Shown here: positions 1 through 5,827 of the stretch, one piece after another
Position numbering within the stretch: position 1 is the first letter of the stretch
How the letters are laid out: every line of letters starts with the position of its first letter
Source: CAYZJD01 sp964478455
GTDB lineage: Bacteria > Acidobacteriota > Terriglobia > Bryobacterales > Bryobacteraceae
Length of the DNA stretch: 6,455 nt
Assembly (NCBI GenBank): GCA_964478455.1
Contig: CAYZJD010000280.1
Coordinates: forward strand, 1-6,455
Direction of reading: 5' to 3'
Translations under genes and position numbers: made by a program
Notes under the pieces: model-generated
The model's database searches: none
What the model saw: the letters and a program-made list of their open reading frames with translations, nothing else
What the model was told of the DNA's origin: nothing

Positions 1-445
1 AGGCGGCAGCCGCGGCCAGGCCCTCCTCCTTGTACAACCACGCGCCCACGAGCGCGGCTACCACGAGCTCCACCAAACCGACGATCGTGCTGATCAGCAG
101 AAGTCCAACCGGCAAGACTCCCATGTTCGCGGTTACGATCATGCCCTGCACGTAGACAAAGATCCACATCGCGAAGCCGGCGATGACGGCTGTTCTCGGG
201 CCGGCGCCGAAGCGCGGCCGGATCGCGGCGTAGAGCCAAACCGCCATGATCCCGATGAGGAATGCCCAGCAGATGTACACCGCCATCACACCGGCCGTGT
301 AGGTTACCTCCTTGCCCAACGCCTTCATCGCCTCGTCCCACCGGTCTTTCAGAACCAAGGCGTTGAAAACATACTCGAAGATGTTGCACACGACACCTGC
401 GACGAGGCCGCCCACAATCACGCGGCTGCCGTTGATCTTAGCCAT
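1..445 (-). CDS. Four-helix integral membrane protein, unknown function (3' end off window)
   Basis: I translated 148 codons from the ATG at 445-443; the frame stays open to the left edge, so the C-terminus is missing. An AGGAGG Shine-Dalgarno sequence lies 5 bases upstream (451-456), which fixes the start. The protein shows about four hydrophobic segments, near residues 9-28, 50-76, 84-106 and 110-137, so it should sit in the cytoplasmic membrane. Helix 1 carries a Gly-rich GGLVAG stretch followed by N21 and E24, which looks like a small-residue helix-packing or polar in-membrane motif. The visible end is Ala-rich after a KEEG loop, so the true stop is probably close. I recognise the general type (small hypothetical membrane proteins of soil bacteria) but no named family, and I assign no function. 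It is transcribed away from the aldo/keto reductase gene. Confidence 0.8.
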   Translation of the reverse strand, partial: MAKINGSRVIVGGLVAGVVCNIFEYVFNALVLKDRWDEAMKALGKEVTYTAGVMAVYICWAFLIGIMAVWLYAAIRPRFGAGPRTAVIAGFAMWIFVYVQGMIVTANMGVLPVGLLLISTIVGLVELVVAALVGAWLYKEEGLAAAAA

Positions 446-469
446 TTCAGCCTCCTTTCAGGCTGCCTC

Positions 470-499
470 TTGACGTGCGTTGCGCGCCAGGGTTATGGA
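470..499 (+). promoter_or_regulatory. Weak candidate promoter for aldo/keto reductase
   Basis: TTGACG (470-475) matches five of six -35 consensus positions. The best -10 at usable spacing is TATGGA (494-499), which matches only its first three positions, with an 18-base spacer. It would give a leader of roughly 240 bases. This is only a suggestion. Confidence 0.2.
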
Positions 500-680
500 A
501 AATGGAGCAAACCGGCTGTCTGCCGCCGGTAAGCCGGAGACTGCAATTACGTGACGATTATCGACCTCGCCGTGCGGCGCGTCAAGGGGGCCGAGCCACG
601 CGAAGCGCGGGGCAAAAGGGGGCACTGGCATACGGAAGCGTCTGCCTCACATGACTGCCGTCTCACCTTGCCGGGAGCCG

Positions 681-727
681 GCCGCCGTGATACTTCTAAT
701 GGGGAGCCGCTCCCTGTCACCGGCGGC
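681..727 (+). promoter_or_regulatory. Stem-loop in the leader just upstream of the reductase ribosome-binding site
   Basis: GCCGCCGTGA (681-690) pairs with TCACCGGCGGC (717-727), giving ten base pairs with one bulged base. Inside the loop a second stem forms from GGGAG (702-706) and CTCCC (710-714) around CCG. The structure ends three bases before the Shine-Dalgarno sequence GGGAGGA at 731-737. GGGAGCCG also occurs at 673-680, so CTCCC has an alternative partner. A role in translation control is inference; there is no T-tract, so it is not a classical terminator. Confidence 0.4.
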
Positions 728-747
728 GAAGGGAGGAGAAGCAGCGT

Positions 748-1611
748 ATGAAGAGGCGTGACTTTCTTCGGACCACACTCGGGACGGCCGGCGCGGCCGC
801 GACCCTGGACAGGCAAGCCTTGCTGTGGGGCGGCACGAAGCTGAATGCGACCGACATCGTTCACCTGGGGCCCGACAAGATCAAGCTGACGCGGCTTGCG
901 ATCGGGACAGGCACGAAAGGCGGCAGCGTGCAGCGGCAATTGGGCGTGCAGGGCCTTGCCGATTTGTTGGTGTCCGGCTACGACCAGGGTCTCTTCTTCT
1001 GGGAGACGGCCGACGCTTACAGGACGCATCCCCATGTTGGGCAAGCGCTGAAGCGCGTTCCACGGGAGAAGGTTACGATTCTGACGAAGACGCGGGCGCG
1101 CACCGCGGAGCAGATGCGGGCCGATCTCGACCGCTTCCGGCAGGAACTTGGAACGGACTACGTAGACATCATCCTGCTGCACGCGCTCCAGTCGCCCGAC
1201 TGGCCGGAGGAGCGCAAAGGCGCGATGGAAGTCCTCTCGGAGGCGCGCGGAAAGGGCATCGTGCGCACGCACGGCGTATCGTGTCATTCCCTGGAGGCGC
1301 TTCGGATGGCGGCCAAGACTCCGTGGGTGCGCGTGGACCTGGCGCGCATCAATCCCGCTGGAATGCTGATGGACTCCGATCCGGCCACCGTCGCCGGGGT
1401 GTTGCGCGACATGAAGGCCGCCGGCAAGGGCGTCATCGGAATGAAGATCCTCGGGGAAGGCGGCCTGCGCGACCGCGTGGACGAAGCGTTGCGCTACGCG
1501 CTGTCGCTCGATTGCGTCGACTGTTTCACAATTGGTCCGGCGGACCGCCAGGAGCTTTCCGACCTGATCAAGCGCATCCCAGCCGTATCCCAGGCGGCCA
1601 AAGCGGCCTGA
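748..1611 (+). CDS. Twin-arginine signal aldo/keto reductase
   Basis: This 287-residue protein belongs to the aldo/keto reductase superfamily of NAD(P)H-dependent TIM-barrel carbonyl reductases. It starts with a Tat-type signal (RRDFLR at residues 3-8, then a Gly/Ala-rich hydrophobic stretch to about 20), so export of the folded enzyme is expected. Barrel landmarks in order are LAIGTGTKGG (50-59), ETADAY (86-91), LTKT (112-115), LLHALQS (143-149), GVSCHS (176-181) and GMKILGEGGL (231-240). The catalytic tetrad aligns as E86, Y91, K114 and H145; the first is normally Asp, so Glu there is unusual. The length is near that of a normal AKR plus a signal peptide. The start is supported by GGGAGGA at 731-737. 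The substrate cannot be told from sequence. The gene stands alone on its strand and converges with the small envelope genes. Confidence 0.9.
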   Translation: MKRRDFLRTTLGTAGAAATLDRQALLWGGTKLNATDIVHLGPDKIKLTRLAIGTGTKGGSVQRQLGVQGLADLLVSGYDQGLFFWETADAYRTHPHVGQALKRVPREKVTILTKTRARTAEQMRADLDRFRQELGTDYVDIILLHALQSPDWPEERKGAMEVLSEARGKGIVRTHGVSCHSLEALRMAAKTPWVRVDLARINPAGMLMDSDPATVAGVLRDMKAAGKGVIGMKILGEGGLRDRVDEALRYALSLDCVDCFTIGPADRQELSDLIKRIPAVSQAAKAA

Positions 1612-1648
1612 GCGGGGAGAGGGCGCGTTTCACAGCCACCAGGCCGCT
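1602..1648. terminator. Inverted repeat spanning both convergent stop codons
   Basis: AGCGGCCTG (1602-1610) and CAGGCCGCT (1640-1648) form a perfect 9-bp inverted repeat around a 29-base loop. One arm covers the end of the reductase gene, including part of its TGA; the other covers part of the TAG of the facing gene. It could work as a bidirectional terminator or mRNA 3' stabiliser, but the loop is long and no T-tract follows in either direction. Confidence 0.35.
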
Positions 1649-2051
1649 AGTCGTCCCGGAACAGGATCGCGAGGACGATGAAGATGACGCCTGCGGCCGC
1701 ACCAACCCCCAGGCCGATCTTCGCCGCCGTCGCGGCCGGATTGCGTTTCTTGACCACCTTCACGGACTTCACGTCGGTGAAGGTGAGGTTACGATCCTGC
1801 GGTCCGGCGCCAGTCAACTCCTGAAGCACGAACCCCTTTTCGTTGACCGTGCCCAAGCACCCGCGAAGCTTTGAATTGTCCCGCAAGCGCACCTCGACCA
1901 TCGTGCCGGAAGGAATCTCCAGCACCTGCTCCGGCACCGTCAGTTTCTTTGGAGCCTGGGTGGTGCCGTTCGTTTTTGCGGCCAGTCTCCCATCCAAACA
2001 TGGGAAGCTGCAGAGCCACCATGCGAGGACGACGGACAATGCTTTCCTCAT
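1647..2051 (-). CDS. Small envelope protein: signal peptide, Sm-like beta domain, C-terminal membrane anchor (paralog 2)
   Basis: This is a 134-residue protein of no named family that I recognise. Residues 1-25 form a signal peptide (positively charged start, hydrophobic core, Leu-Ala-Ala before a possible cleavage site). Residues 44-102 are a compact beta-rich domain with VEVRLRDNSKLRG (52-64), a Gly-Phe turn (73-74), and TFTDVKSVKVV (90-100). This resembles the strand pattern of Sm/LSm-type small barrels, though that is inference from pattern only. A Gly/Ala-rich hydrophobic helix (about 110-131) ends in FRDD, so it is probably anchored with the domain outside the cytoplasm. It aligns without gaps with the upstream neighbour over residues 44-102 (30 of 59 identical), so the pair arose by duplication. 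AGGAGG sits 8 bases before the ATG. An 80-base gap separates it from that paralog, consistent with one operon. Confidence 0.8.
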   Translation of the reverse strand: MRKALSVVLAWWLCSFPCLDGRLAAKTNGTTQAPKKLTVPEQVLEIPSGTMVEVRLRDNSKLRGCLGTVNEKGFVLQELTGAGPQDRNLTFTDVKSVKVVKKRNPAATAAKIGLGVGAAAGVIFIVLAILFRDD

Positions 2052-2088
2052 GGGATCGCCTCCTATGCGGGCCGCCGGGGTATCATGC

Positions 2089-2107
2089 CGCCGGAGCAGC
2101 GCCGGCG
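2089..2107 (-). other. GC hairpin between the two paralogous envelope genes
   Basis: CGCCGG (2089-2094) and CCGGCG (2102-2107) form a 6-bp stem with a 7-base loop in the 80-base gap between the paralogs. There is no T-tract. It could modulate the ratio of the two products, or it may be chance in GC-rich DNA. Confidence 0.2.
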
Positions 2108-2131
2108 CCCGGCCCGCTCTATTGGCCTGAA

Positions 2132-2539
2132 TCAGTTGTGCGCGATACGGACCAGCACGATGATCAACAGCGTTCCCAGAGCCGCAAGGCCACCGAGAAT
2201 TCCATACGTGACGGCTGTCGTACCCTGCGACGGTTTGCCAACCTCCTTCACCGATTTCAGCTCCTGGAACGTGATCTTGCGTTCCTGGACTGTATCGCCG
2301 ACGGCGTATTGCAGAGAGAAGCCAAGGTCAGTGACGACGCCCATACGCCCGCGGAGCTTCTCTTTGCTGAGCAGCTTGACTTCGACCAAGCCTCCAGCAG
2401 GGATTTCCAGAGCTTTGTGTTTGAGAGTTTCGATCCGCCTATCGGCGGCCGGGGTGGTGCTCGGAGCCGGACCGTCTTCACCCCAGCCCGGTGGAACGAG
2501 GAGGGACCCGCAAAGCAGGCAAGATAGAACTTGCTTCAT
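2132..2539 (-). CDS. Small envelope protein: signal peptide, Sm-like beta domain, C-terminal membrane anchor (paralog 1)
   Basis: This 135-residue protein is the first gene of the duplicated pair. The signal peptide spans about residues 1-20; cysteines at 7 and 10 lack a good lipobox, so I do not call it a lipoprotein. A Pro/Thr/Ala-rich linker (24-32) leads to the beta domain at 44-102, with LEIPAG (44-49), VEVKL (52-56), KLRGRMGVV (61-69), LGFSLQ (72-77) and ITFQELKSVKEV (89-100). A long hydrophobic helix (about 109-131) ends in RIAHN. Identity with the downstream paralog is confined to the beta domain, while signal and linker have diverged; the fold and topology are conserved and the sequence is not, which argues for selection on both copies. 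AAGGAG lies 7 bases upstream of the ATG. Function is unknown; a small-ligand or protein-binding scaffold at the envelope would fit. Confidence 0.8.
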   Translation of the reverse strand: MKQVLSCLLCGSLLVPPGWGEDGPAPSTTPAADRRIETLKHKALEIPAGGLVEVKLLSKEKLRGRMGVVTDLGFSLQYAVGDTVQERKITFQELKSVKEVGKPSQGTTAVTYGILGGLAALGTLLIIVLVRIAHN

Positions 2540-2749
2540 ATCGGATCTCCTTACCTGAATCTACACCCGTCTCCGAGCAATTGGGAGGCCGTTTCCGCGA
2601 ACATATGAACTCACAGAGATGCGAGGCGTTCCTTTCACCGGGCGCGTGATTGCCACCGGCGAACGCCGCTCTGCGCTGACATCCCGCCACCGGCGGGCGA
2701 CACCGGGGAAGGAGGCGGGGGGGCGGAATTGCAGCTTCCGGCCGCGCGG
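2540..2749. other. Intergenic region between DUF362 pair and envelope-protein pair
   Basis: These 210 bases hold the ribosome-binding site of the next minus-strand gene, a perfect 6-bp stem with a three-base loop (CCCGCC 2683-2688, GGCGGG 2692-2697) downstream of the DUF362 stop, and a G-rich run around 2704-2725 with seven consecutive Gs. The hairpin could end transcription of the DUF362 pair but lacks a T-tract. I see no convincing promoter hexamers and no gene. Confidence 0.4.
2683..2697 (-). terminator. Candidate hairpin downstream of the DUF362 pair
   Basis: A perfect CCCGCC/GGCGGG stem closes a 3-base loop 53 bases past the DUF362 stop codon. There is no T-tract on either side, so any terminator function would be factor-dependent or the hairpin may be incidental. 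Confidence 0.25.
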
Positions 2750-3760
2750 TCAGCCGCCAGGGGAACGGGGGCTGGCCTCTTCGATTTTGTTGCCGCGGGT
2801 CCAGATCAAGTCGAGATCGATGAGGCCATAGCCCTTCTTCTCGGCCAGTTTGAGGTGTTCGATTTCCGCCGGGGCCAGGCCTAAAACGGCCGCGCCGGCG
2901 GCGTCCACGGCGGGTGCGCTAGGGCCCGCGATGACCAGGTTGCGACCGGTCTCGCCGCCGAGGATGGCGTAGTCGGCGGTGTGGAAGCTGAAAAGGTCGA
3001 TTAGCACCTCGTGGGGCGCGCCCAGTTCGAACAACTTCTCCCCTCCCGGGCCGTACTTCGCCACCGGCGCGATGCCGAAGTAGTTGCCGATGGACAACGA
3101 CACGCGGGTCCGCGGATGCGTCTTCAGCGGCGCGACGCTGATCACGCGGTCGCACTGCTGGATCGTTTGCGGGATGAAGTACACGCTATCGGGATTCCGC
3201 GTCGCCGAAGGCTTGCCCGGCACGGGCAACTCCAGCGGCTCATCCGCATTCAGGTCGACCACGTCGAACTGCACTGACCGGTGCTGCTGGCCGAAGTCCG
3301 CGGCCATATCACGGTAGCTCGCGGACGCACCGGCGATGGTAATGCGCGCGCCGCAATGGTGCTCCACGAGCCACGCGACAAGCGACCGCACCAGGCGCGG
3401 GTCGGTGGAGCAGGCCGGATTGGAAGCCGGGCATGTGGAGACGTCCGGCAGGACGACCACCCAGTCCTCAGGCTTGACGATGGCGGCCAGGCCGCCGCGC
3501 CGCGTGTTGCCGAGTTCGATCGCCTTGCGCAGCATGGCGTCGAGTTGAGCGGCGGTGAGCGCGGCGTCGACGGGCTGCGGGTCCGGCAGACCCTGGAGTT
3601 TTGTGCCGTCGTGGTCTTCCGAGCCGTGGAAGTTCGAAAGAACTATGCCCACTCGGGGCGTCTTGTCCTGGCTGGCGGCGGCCACCGCCAGTTCCTCGAC
3701 CTTCTTCTGCTGGCTGAGCAGGGCGCCAGCCCCGGACTGGAGGAAGCGGCGGCGTTGCAT
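2750..3760 (-). CDS. DUF362 protein with degenerate twin-arginine N-terminus
   Basis: This 336-residue DUF362-type protein is the second of a tandem pair. Family features are TDPRLVRSLVAWL (119-131), the ITIAGAS strand and turn (140-146), the APLKTHPRTRVS segment (210-221) followed by IGNYFGIAP (224-232) where most members have a KN motif, and AGPSAPAVDAAGAAVLGL (278-295) with D286. No CxxCxxC ferredoxin cluster is present. DUF362 proteins are often annotated near iron-sulfur or redox functions, but no reaction is established and I claim none. The N-terminus has RRRFLQ (3-8), yet the hydrophobic stretch is only about seven residues before QQKKVEE, so the Tat signal looks degenerate. The start lies 8 bases after the stop of the upstream DUF362 gene with no visible Shine-Dalgarno sequence, suggesting translational coupling. 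Confidence 0.85.
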   Translation of the reverse strand: MQRRRFLQSGAGALLSQQKKVEELAVAAASQDKTPRVGIVLSNFHGSEDHDGTKLQGLPDPQPVDAALTAAQLDAMLRKAIELGNTRRGGLAAIVKPEDWVVVLPDVSTCPASNPACSTDPRLVRSLVAWLVEHHCGARITIAGASASYRDMAADFGQQHRSVQFDVVDLNADEPLELPVPGKPSATRNPDSVYFIPQTIQQCDRVISVAPLKTHPRTRVSLSIGNYFGIAPVAKYGPGGEKLFELGAPHEVLIDLFSFHTADYAILGGETGRNLVIAGPSAPAVDAAGAAVLGLAPAEIEHLKLAEKKGYGLIDLDLIWTRGNKIEEASPRSPGG

Positions 3761-3768
3761 GGGGGCTG

Positions 3769-4869
3769 TTAGGCCAGGTCGAACTTGCGCAGGTCGATCT
3801 TGGCGTCGTCATACTCGCCGAGGCCGATAGCGCCGGCGATCTCGACGTGATCGACACGGCAGGCGAGGGCCGGGCCGCCCTCTTCCGACCTTCCCTCCGC
3901 CACCGGGGCGATGCCGGCATCCTTGCGCTTCGCGTTGATGACGTGGAGGCCGGTCTTGTCCAGCGCCACTGGGTCCGTGCCGAAGTACATCGTCCGGTGC
4001 TCCCAGACGAAGCGGGGATCGCCGCCAGGCCCGCCGTTATAAAGCGCCTTGACTCCGTCCACGATGTGCAGCACTGTCTTCTCCCGGATGGGCTTGAGGT
4101 TCACCACGGCCGGGATAAACACGCCGGTGGCGTTCAGCGTCTTGCCGGTGTGGATGCGCGCGACGTTATTCACCATGCCGCAAGCAAGGTTCTTCAGCGC
4201 AATGGTGACGCCGGCCGAGTAGTGATGCTTGAGCACCGGGAGGTTGACCACCTTGTTGACCTGCTTCGAGATCACCTCCGCGACGTACGAGCGGCGAATG
4301 TGGTCGTCATCGATGTTCCAGCCGGGCTGGCAGAGCGGGAGGTCGAGATACTGGTCCGGATCGTAGCCTTCCATGCCGAGTTGCACTTCCTCGAAGGCCT
4401 CGGCGGCCCAGCCCCAGCGGACGCCGGGCGGTACCCACTTCTGGATGCCGCACTCCAGGATCTCCTGGCGATAGCGGTTGAAGACAACGATGTCGCGGGG
4501 GCGGACGCCAGCCTGCCTAAGGCCATCGATGATCTGGTGGAGCACCAGCGCGTCGGAGCACAGCTTGCGGCCGCCGACCGGGCTAACCTTGATGGCGACC
4601 ACATCGCCGGGCTCGAAGAAAACGCGCCACGCGTCGGGCCAGCCGGGAGCGCCCGTGAGTTCCAGCATGCCCTTGCGCATCATCTGCTCGACGGGTCGGC
4701 CCTGGTAGAGGCCCGCGCTGATGCAGCCAGGGTGGCTCACGGCGACGACGCGGCCGCGATAAGGTCCGGGGATGCCGAGCCTGGGCGGGGCGCCGCCGGT
4801 GGGGCGGGCGCCGGCCACGGCCGAGGCCGCGAGCGCTGTCTTCAAGAACTCCCTGCGCGGGTGAAGCAT
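3769..4869 (-). CDS. Tat-signal DUF362 protein
   Basis: This 366-residue DUF362-type protein is first in the tandem pair. The N-terminus is a good Tat signal: PRREFLK (4-10), a hydrophobic stretch (11-20), and a possible Ala-Gly-Ala cleavage site at 19-21. Family landmarks are DVVAIKVSPVGG (89-100), VNKVVNLPVLKHH (204-216), the VTIALKNLACGMV segment (221-233) with K226-N227, HIVDGVKALYNGGPGG (268-283), and GTDPVALDKTG (297-307). There is no ferredoxin-type cysteine cluster. The start is firm because an in-frame TAG lies 12 bases upstream and there is no other Met before the RR motif. It has no Shine-Dalgarno sequence; instead TAGAAT sits 6 bases before the ATG, which fits a leaderless transcript. 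Its start codon overlaps that of the divergent vapC-like gene. Function is unknown; an exported partner of the downstream DUF362 protein is likely. Confidence 0.87.
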   Translation of the reverse strand: MLHPRREFLKTALAASAVAGARPTGGAPPRLGIPGPYRGRVVAVSHPGCISAGLYQGRPVEQMMRKGMLELTGAPGWPDAWRVFFEPGDVVAIKVSPVGGRKLCSDALVLHQIIDGLRQAGVRPRDIVVFNRYRQEILECGIQKWVPPGVRWGWAAEAFEEVQLGMEGYDPDQYLDLPLCQPGWNIDDDHIRRSYVAEVISKQVNKVVNLPVLKHHYSAGVTIALKNLACGMVNNVARIHTGKTLNATGVFIPAVVNLKPIREKTVLHIVDGVKALYNGGPGGDPRFVWEHRTMYFGTDPVALDKTGLHVINAKRKDAGIAPVAEGRSEEGGPALACRVDHVEIAGAIGLGEYDDAKIDLRKFDLA

Positions 4870-5299
4870 GGGGTCATTCTACATCGGAGAGGAAGAGCGG
4901 CTTGGGGCGAGCACGCTGGATACTCACATCTGGCTTTGGAGCCTGCTCGAGCCGGAGAGACTGACGTGCCGCGTAGCCAGGGAACTGGAAGACCCTAAGA
5001 ACGGGTTATGGCTCTCGCCGATCAGCACCTGGGAGTTGCTTGTTCTCCACGAAAAGCGGCGGATCGTTTTGAACGAGGATGCGCGCACCTGGATCGCGAA
5101 GGCGATGGTGACTATTCCGGTGAGTGAGGCGCCGGTCACGCATGAAGTCGCGCTGGAAACGCTCAACGTCACGCTTCCGCATCGCGATCCCGCCGACCGT
5201 TTTCTGGTGGCGACGGCGAGGGTCTTCGAACTGACGTTGATCACGGCGGATGAACGGCTCACCGCCTGCCGGGACATCCGGGTTCTGCCGAACCGGTGA
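4868..5299 (+). CDS. PIN-domain toxin, VapC family, without visible antitoxin
   Basis: This 143-residue protein is a PIN-domain ribonuclease of the VapC toxin type, which cleaves RNA with metal ions held by acidic residues. The set is complete: D18 in LDTHIWLW, E56 in SPISTWELL, D110 in PHRDPADRFLVATA (104-117), and D128 in LTLITADERL (122-131). Residues 1-15 are atypical: family members usually begin one to six residues before the LDTH strand, whereas here a polar 15-residue extension precedes it. The ATG used has no good Shine-Dalgarno sequence. A purine-rich GGAGAGGAAGAG (4886-4897) lies inside the extension, and ACG at 4913-4915 stands exactly where MLDTH-type proteins have their ATG. No vapB-like gene precedes it; the divergent DUF362 gene abuts directly. 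It may be an orphan, a relic cut off from its antitoxin, or newly placed here. Confidence 0.85.
   Translation: MGSFYIGEEERLGASTLDTHIWLWSLLEPERLTCRVARELEDPKNGLWLSPISTWELLVLHEKRRIVLNEDARTWIAKAMVTIPVSEAPVTHEVALETLNVTLPHRDPADRFLVATARVFELTLITADERLTACRDIRVLPNR
4876..4881 (-). promoter_or_regulatory. Candidate -10 element for leaderless DUF362 mRNA
   Basis: Read on the minus strand, TAGAAT (4881-4876) matches five of six -10 consensus bases and lies 6 bases before the ATG at 4869. Transcription would therefore start at or next to the A of the start codon. TANNNT motifs at this distance mark leaderless genes in some bacterial phyla. I see no matching -35 hexamer. Confidence 0.4.
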
Positions 5300-5319
5300 T
5301 GGAGTTTGGGTTCGGCTGG

Positions 5320-5349
5320 CCGCCGGATTTCGGCGGGGACTGGGGTCCC
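5320..5349. terminator. Two adjacent hairpins between convergent vapC and hicA
   Basis: CCGCCG (5320-5325) pairs with CGGCGG (5331-5336) around GATTT, directly followed by GGGAC (5336-5340) pairing with GTCCC (5345-5349) around TGGG; the stems share one base. They lie 20 bases past the vapC stop and could end convergent transcripts, although no T-tract follows. Confidence 0.3.
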
Positions 5350-5366
5350 GCAAGGTCTCGGAGGAT

Positions 5367-5390
5367 TGGCGGAGGCGGTGGGAGTCGAAC
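5367..5390 (-). repeat. tRNA/tmRNA 3'-end fragment, left copy (candidate att core)
   Basis: Read on the minus strand this 24-base block holds a T-loop (GTTCGACTCCC), a T-stem 3' half, an acceptor 3' strand (CGCCTCC), a G discriminator and CCA. No D-arm, anticodon arm or 5' acceptor strand lies upstream, so it is not a functional tRNA. It matches the copy at 5828-5851 in 22 of 24 positions, and similarity stops abruptly at both ends. The G before CCA is tRNA-Ser-like. Confidence 0.65.
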
Positions 5391-5402
5391 GGCCCTCGGA
5401 AC

Positions 5403-5606
5403 TTACGCGGGAGTCTCGCTGCTGGTCTCTTGAAACCCAAGCTGACGCCGGATCAGACGCCATAGGGAGTCGGGTACTTCAGTGTGCCTTGGCACAGGCG
5501 CAGACCGGTTCGTCGCGGGGTTGAAATAGATGTCGTGCTGGCTGCCCGGTCGCTTCAGAACGCAGCCTGCCGCTTCCAGTTGCCGGACGAGTTCACGGCG
5601 CTTCAC
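5403..5606 (-). CDS. hicA: HicA-family mRNA interferase toxin
   Basis: This 67-residue protein matches HicA toxins, which have a small dsRBD-like fold and cleave mRNA using one catalytic histidine. It shows the MKRRELVRQLEAAGC start, then RPGSQHDIYFNP (19-30) with H24 in the catalytic position, PVPRHTEVP (38-46), and LIRRQLG (51-57). Length is normal for the family, with a short extra Ser/Thr/Glu-rich tail. The start codon is GTG and overlaps the hicB stop by four bases (GTGA), so translation is probably coupled. AAGGAG at 5621-5626 is 14 bases away, farther than usual, supporting coupling. The stop lies only 12 bases from the left tRNA-like repeat. Nothing suggests inactivation: the key residues and frame are intact. 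Confidence 0.88.
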   Translation of the reverse strand: MKRRELVRQLEAAGCVLKRPGSQHDIYFNPATNRSAPVPRHTEVPDSLWRLIRRQLGFQETSSETPA

Positions 5607-5818
5607 ACCTCCACTTCGATCTCCTTCGTTTCCACTGGCGTTGTAACGGGAGCCTGAGTCTGCTCCTCCAGCATGAGCTGGTAAGCGTCGCGGATATTCT
5701 CTTCCAGTTCTTCAAGGGTGGCTCCCTGGCTGAACACACCAGGAACCTGGGGGAGGCGGCCGACAAACCATTTGCCGTCCCTCCAATACTCCAGCCGGAA
5801 GCGAAGAGAGTGAGGCAT
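5603..5818 (-). CDS. hicB: HicB-family antitoxin (short form)
   Basis: With the start at 5818 this is a 71-residue HicB-type antitoxin with a partial RNase H-like fold that binds and blocks HicA. Characteristic parts are strand 1 (LRFRLEYWRDGKWFVGRL, 5-22), PQVPGVFSQGATLEE (23-37) and the helix LEENIRDAYQLMLEE (38-52). A Thr/Pro/Glu-rich tail follows, with no helix-turn-helix or ribbon DNA-binding domain, so autoregulation by this protein alone is uncertain. An upstream ATG at 5872 is in frame, but it would translate the tRNA-like repeat into a polyproline stretch foreign to the family, so I reject it. The ribosome-binding site is weak (CGGAA). The antitoxin precedes the toxin, the reverse of the classical hicAB order but common. 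Confidence 0.85.
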   Translation of the reverse strand: MPHSLRFRLEYWRDGKWFVGRLPQVPGVFSQGATLEELEENIRDAYQLMLEEQTQAPVTTPVETKEIEVEV

Positions 5819-5827
5819 GGGATTCCG

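Larger units (their letters stand above)
446..747. other. Divergent intergenic region between membrane protein and aldo/keto reductase
   Basis: These 302 bases separate two divergent genes and should hold both promoters. I see a TTGACG at 470-475 with TATGGA 18 bases downstream (494-499), a weak plus-strand promoter candidate. There is also a 6-bp inverted repeat, ACCGGC (511-516) with GCCGGT (525-530), and a TCTAAT hexamer at 695-700. A GTG-started 66-codon frame (551-751) overlaps the reductase start as ATGA, but its Arg-rich product resembles nothing I know and I do not call it a gene. Confidence 0.5.

Noticed and set aside
551..751. A 66-codon GTG-started frame upstream of the reductase, overlapping its start as ATGA, with GGAG at 536-539.
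   Set aside because: The Arg/Gly-rich product has no recognisable features, and the region contains the leader stem-loop. The ATGA overlap makes a leader peptide possible, but I cannot support it.
547..1287. A 246-codon minus-strand frame.
   Set aside because: It is antisense to the reductase and shows no domain features.
825..1874. A 349-codon plus-strand frame.
   Set aside because: It overlaps the reductase in another frame and runs into the opposite gene; its composition is Arg/Gly/Ala-rich noise.
2704..2725. A G-rich run that might form a G-quadruplex.
   Set aside because: The G-tracts are mostly two bases long; chance in GC-rich intergenic DNA is a sufficient explanation.
3847..4998. 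A 383-codon plus-strand frame.
   Set aside because: It lies antisense to the first DUF362 gene, whose family motifs are clear; it is a long open frame caused by GC-rich codon use.
5367..5470. A complete tRNA-Ser or tmRNA gene at either 24-base repeat.
   Set aside because: No complementary 5' acceptor strand, D-arm or anticodon arm lies within about 90 bases upstream on the minus strand, and the T-stem 5' half is broken.
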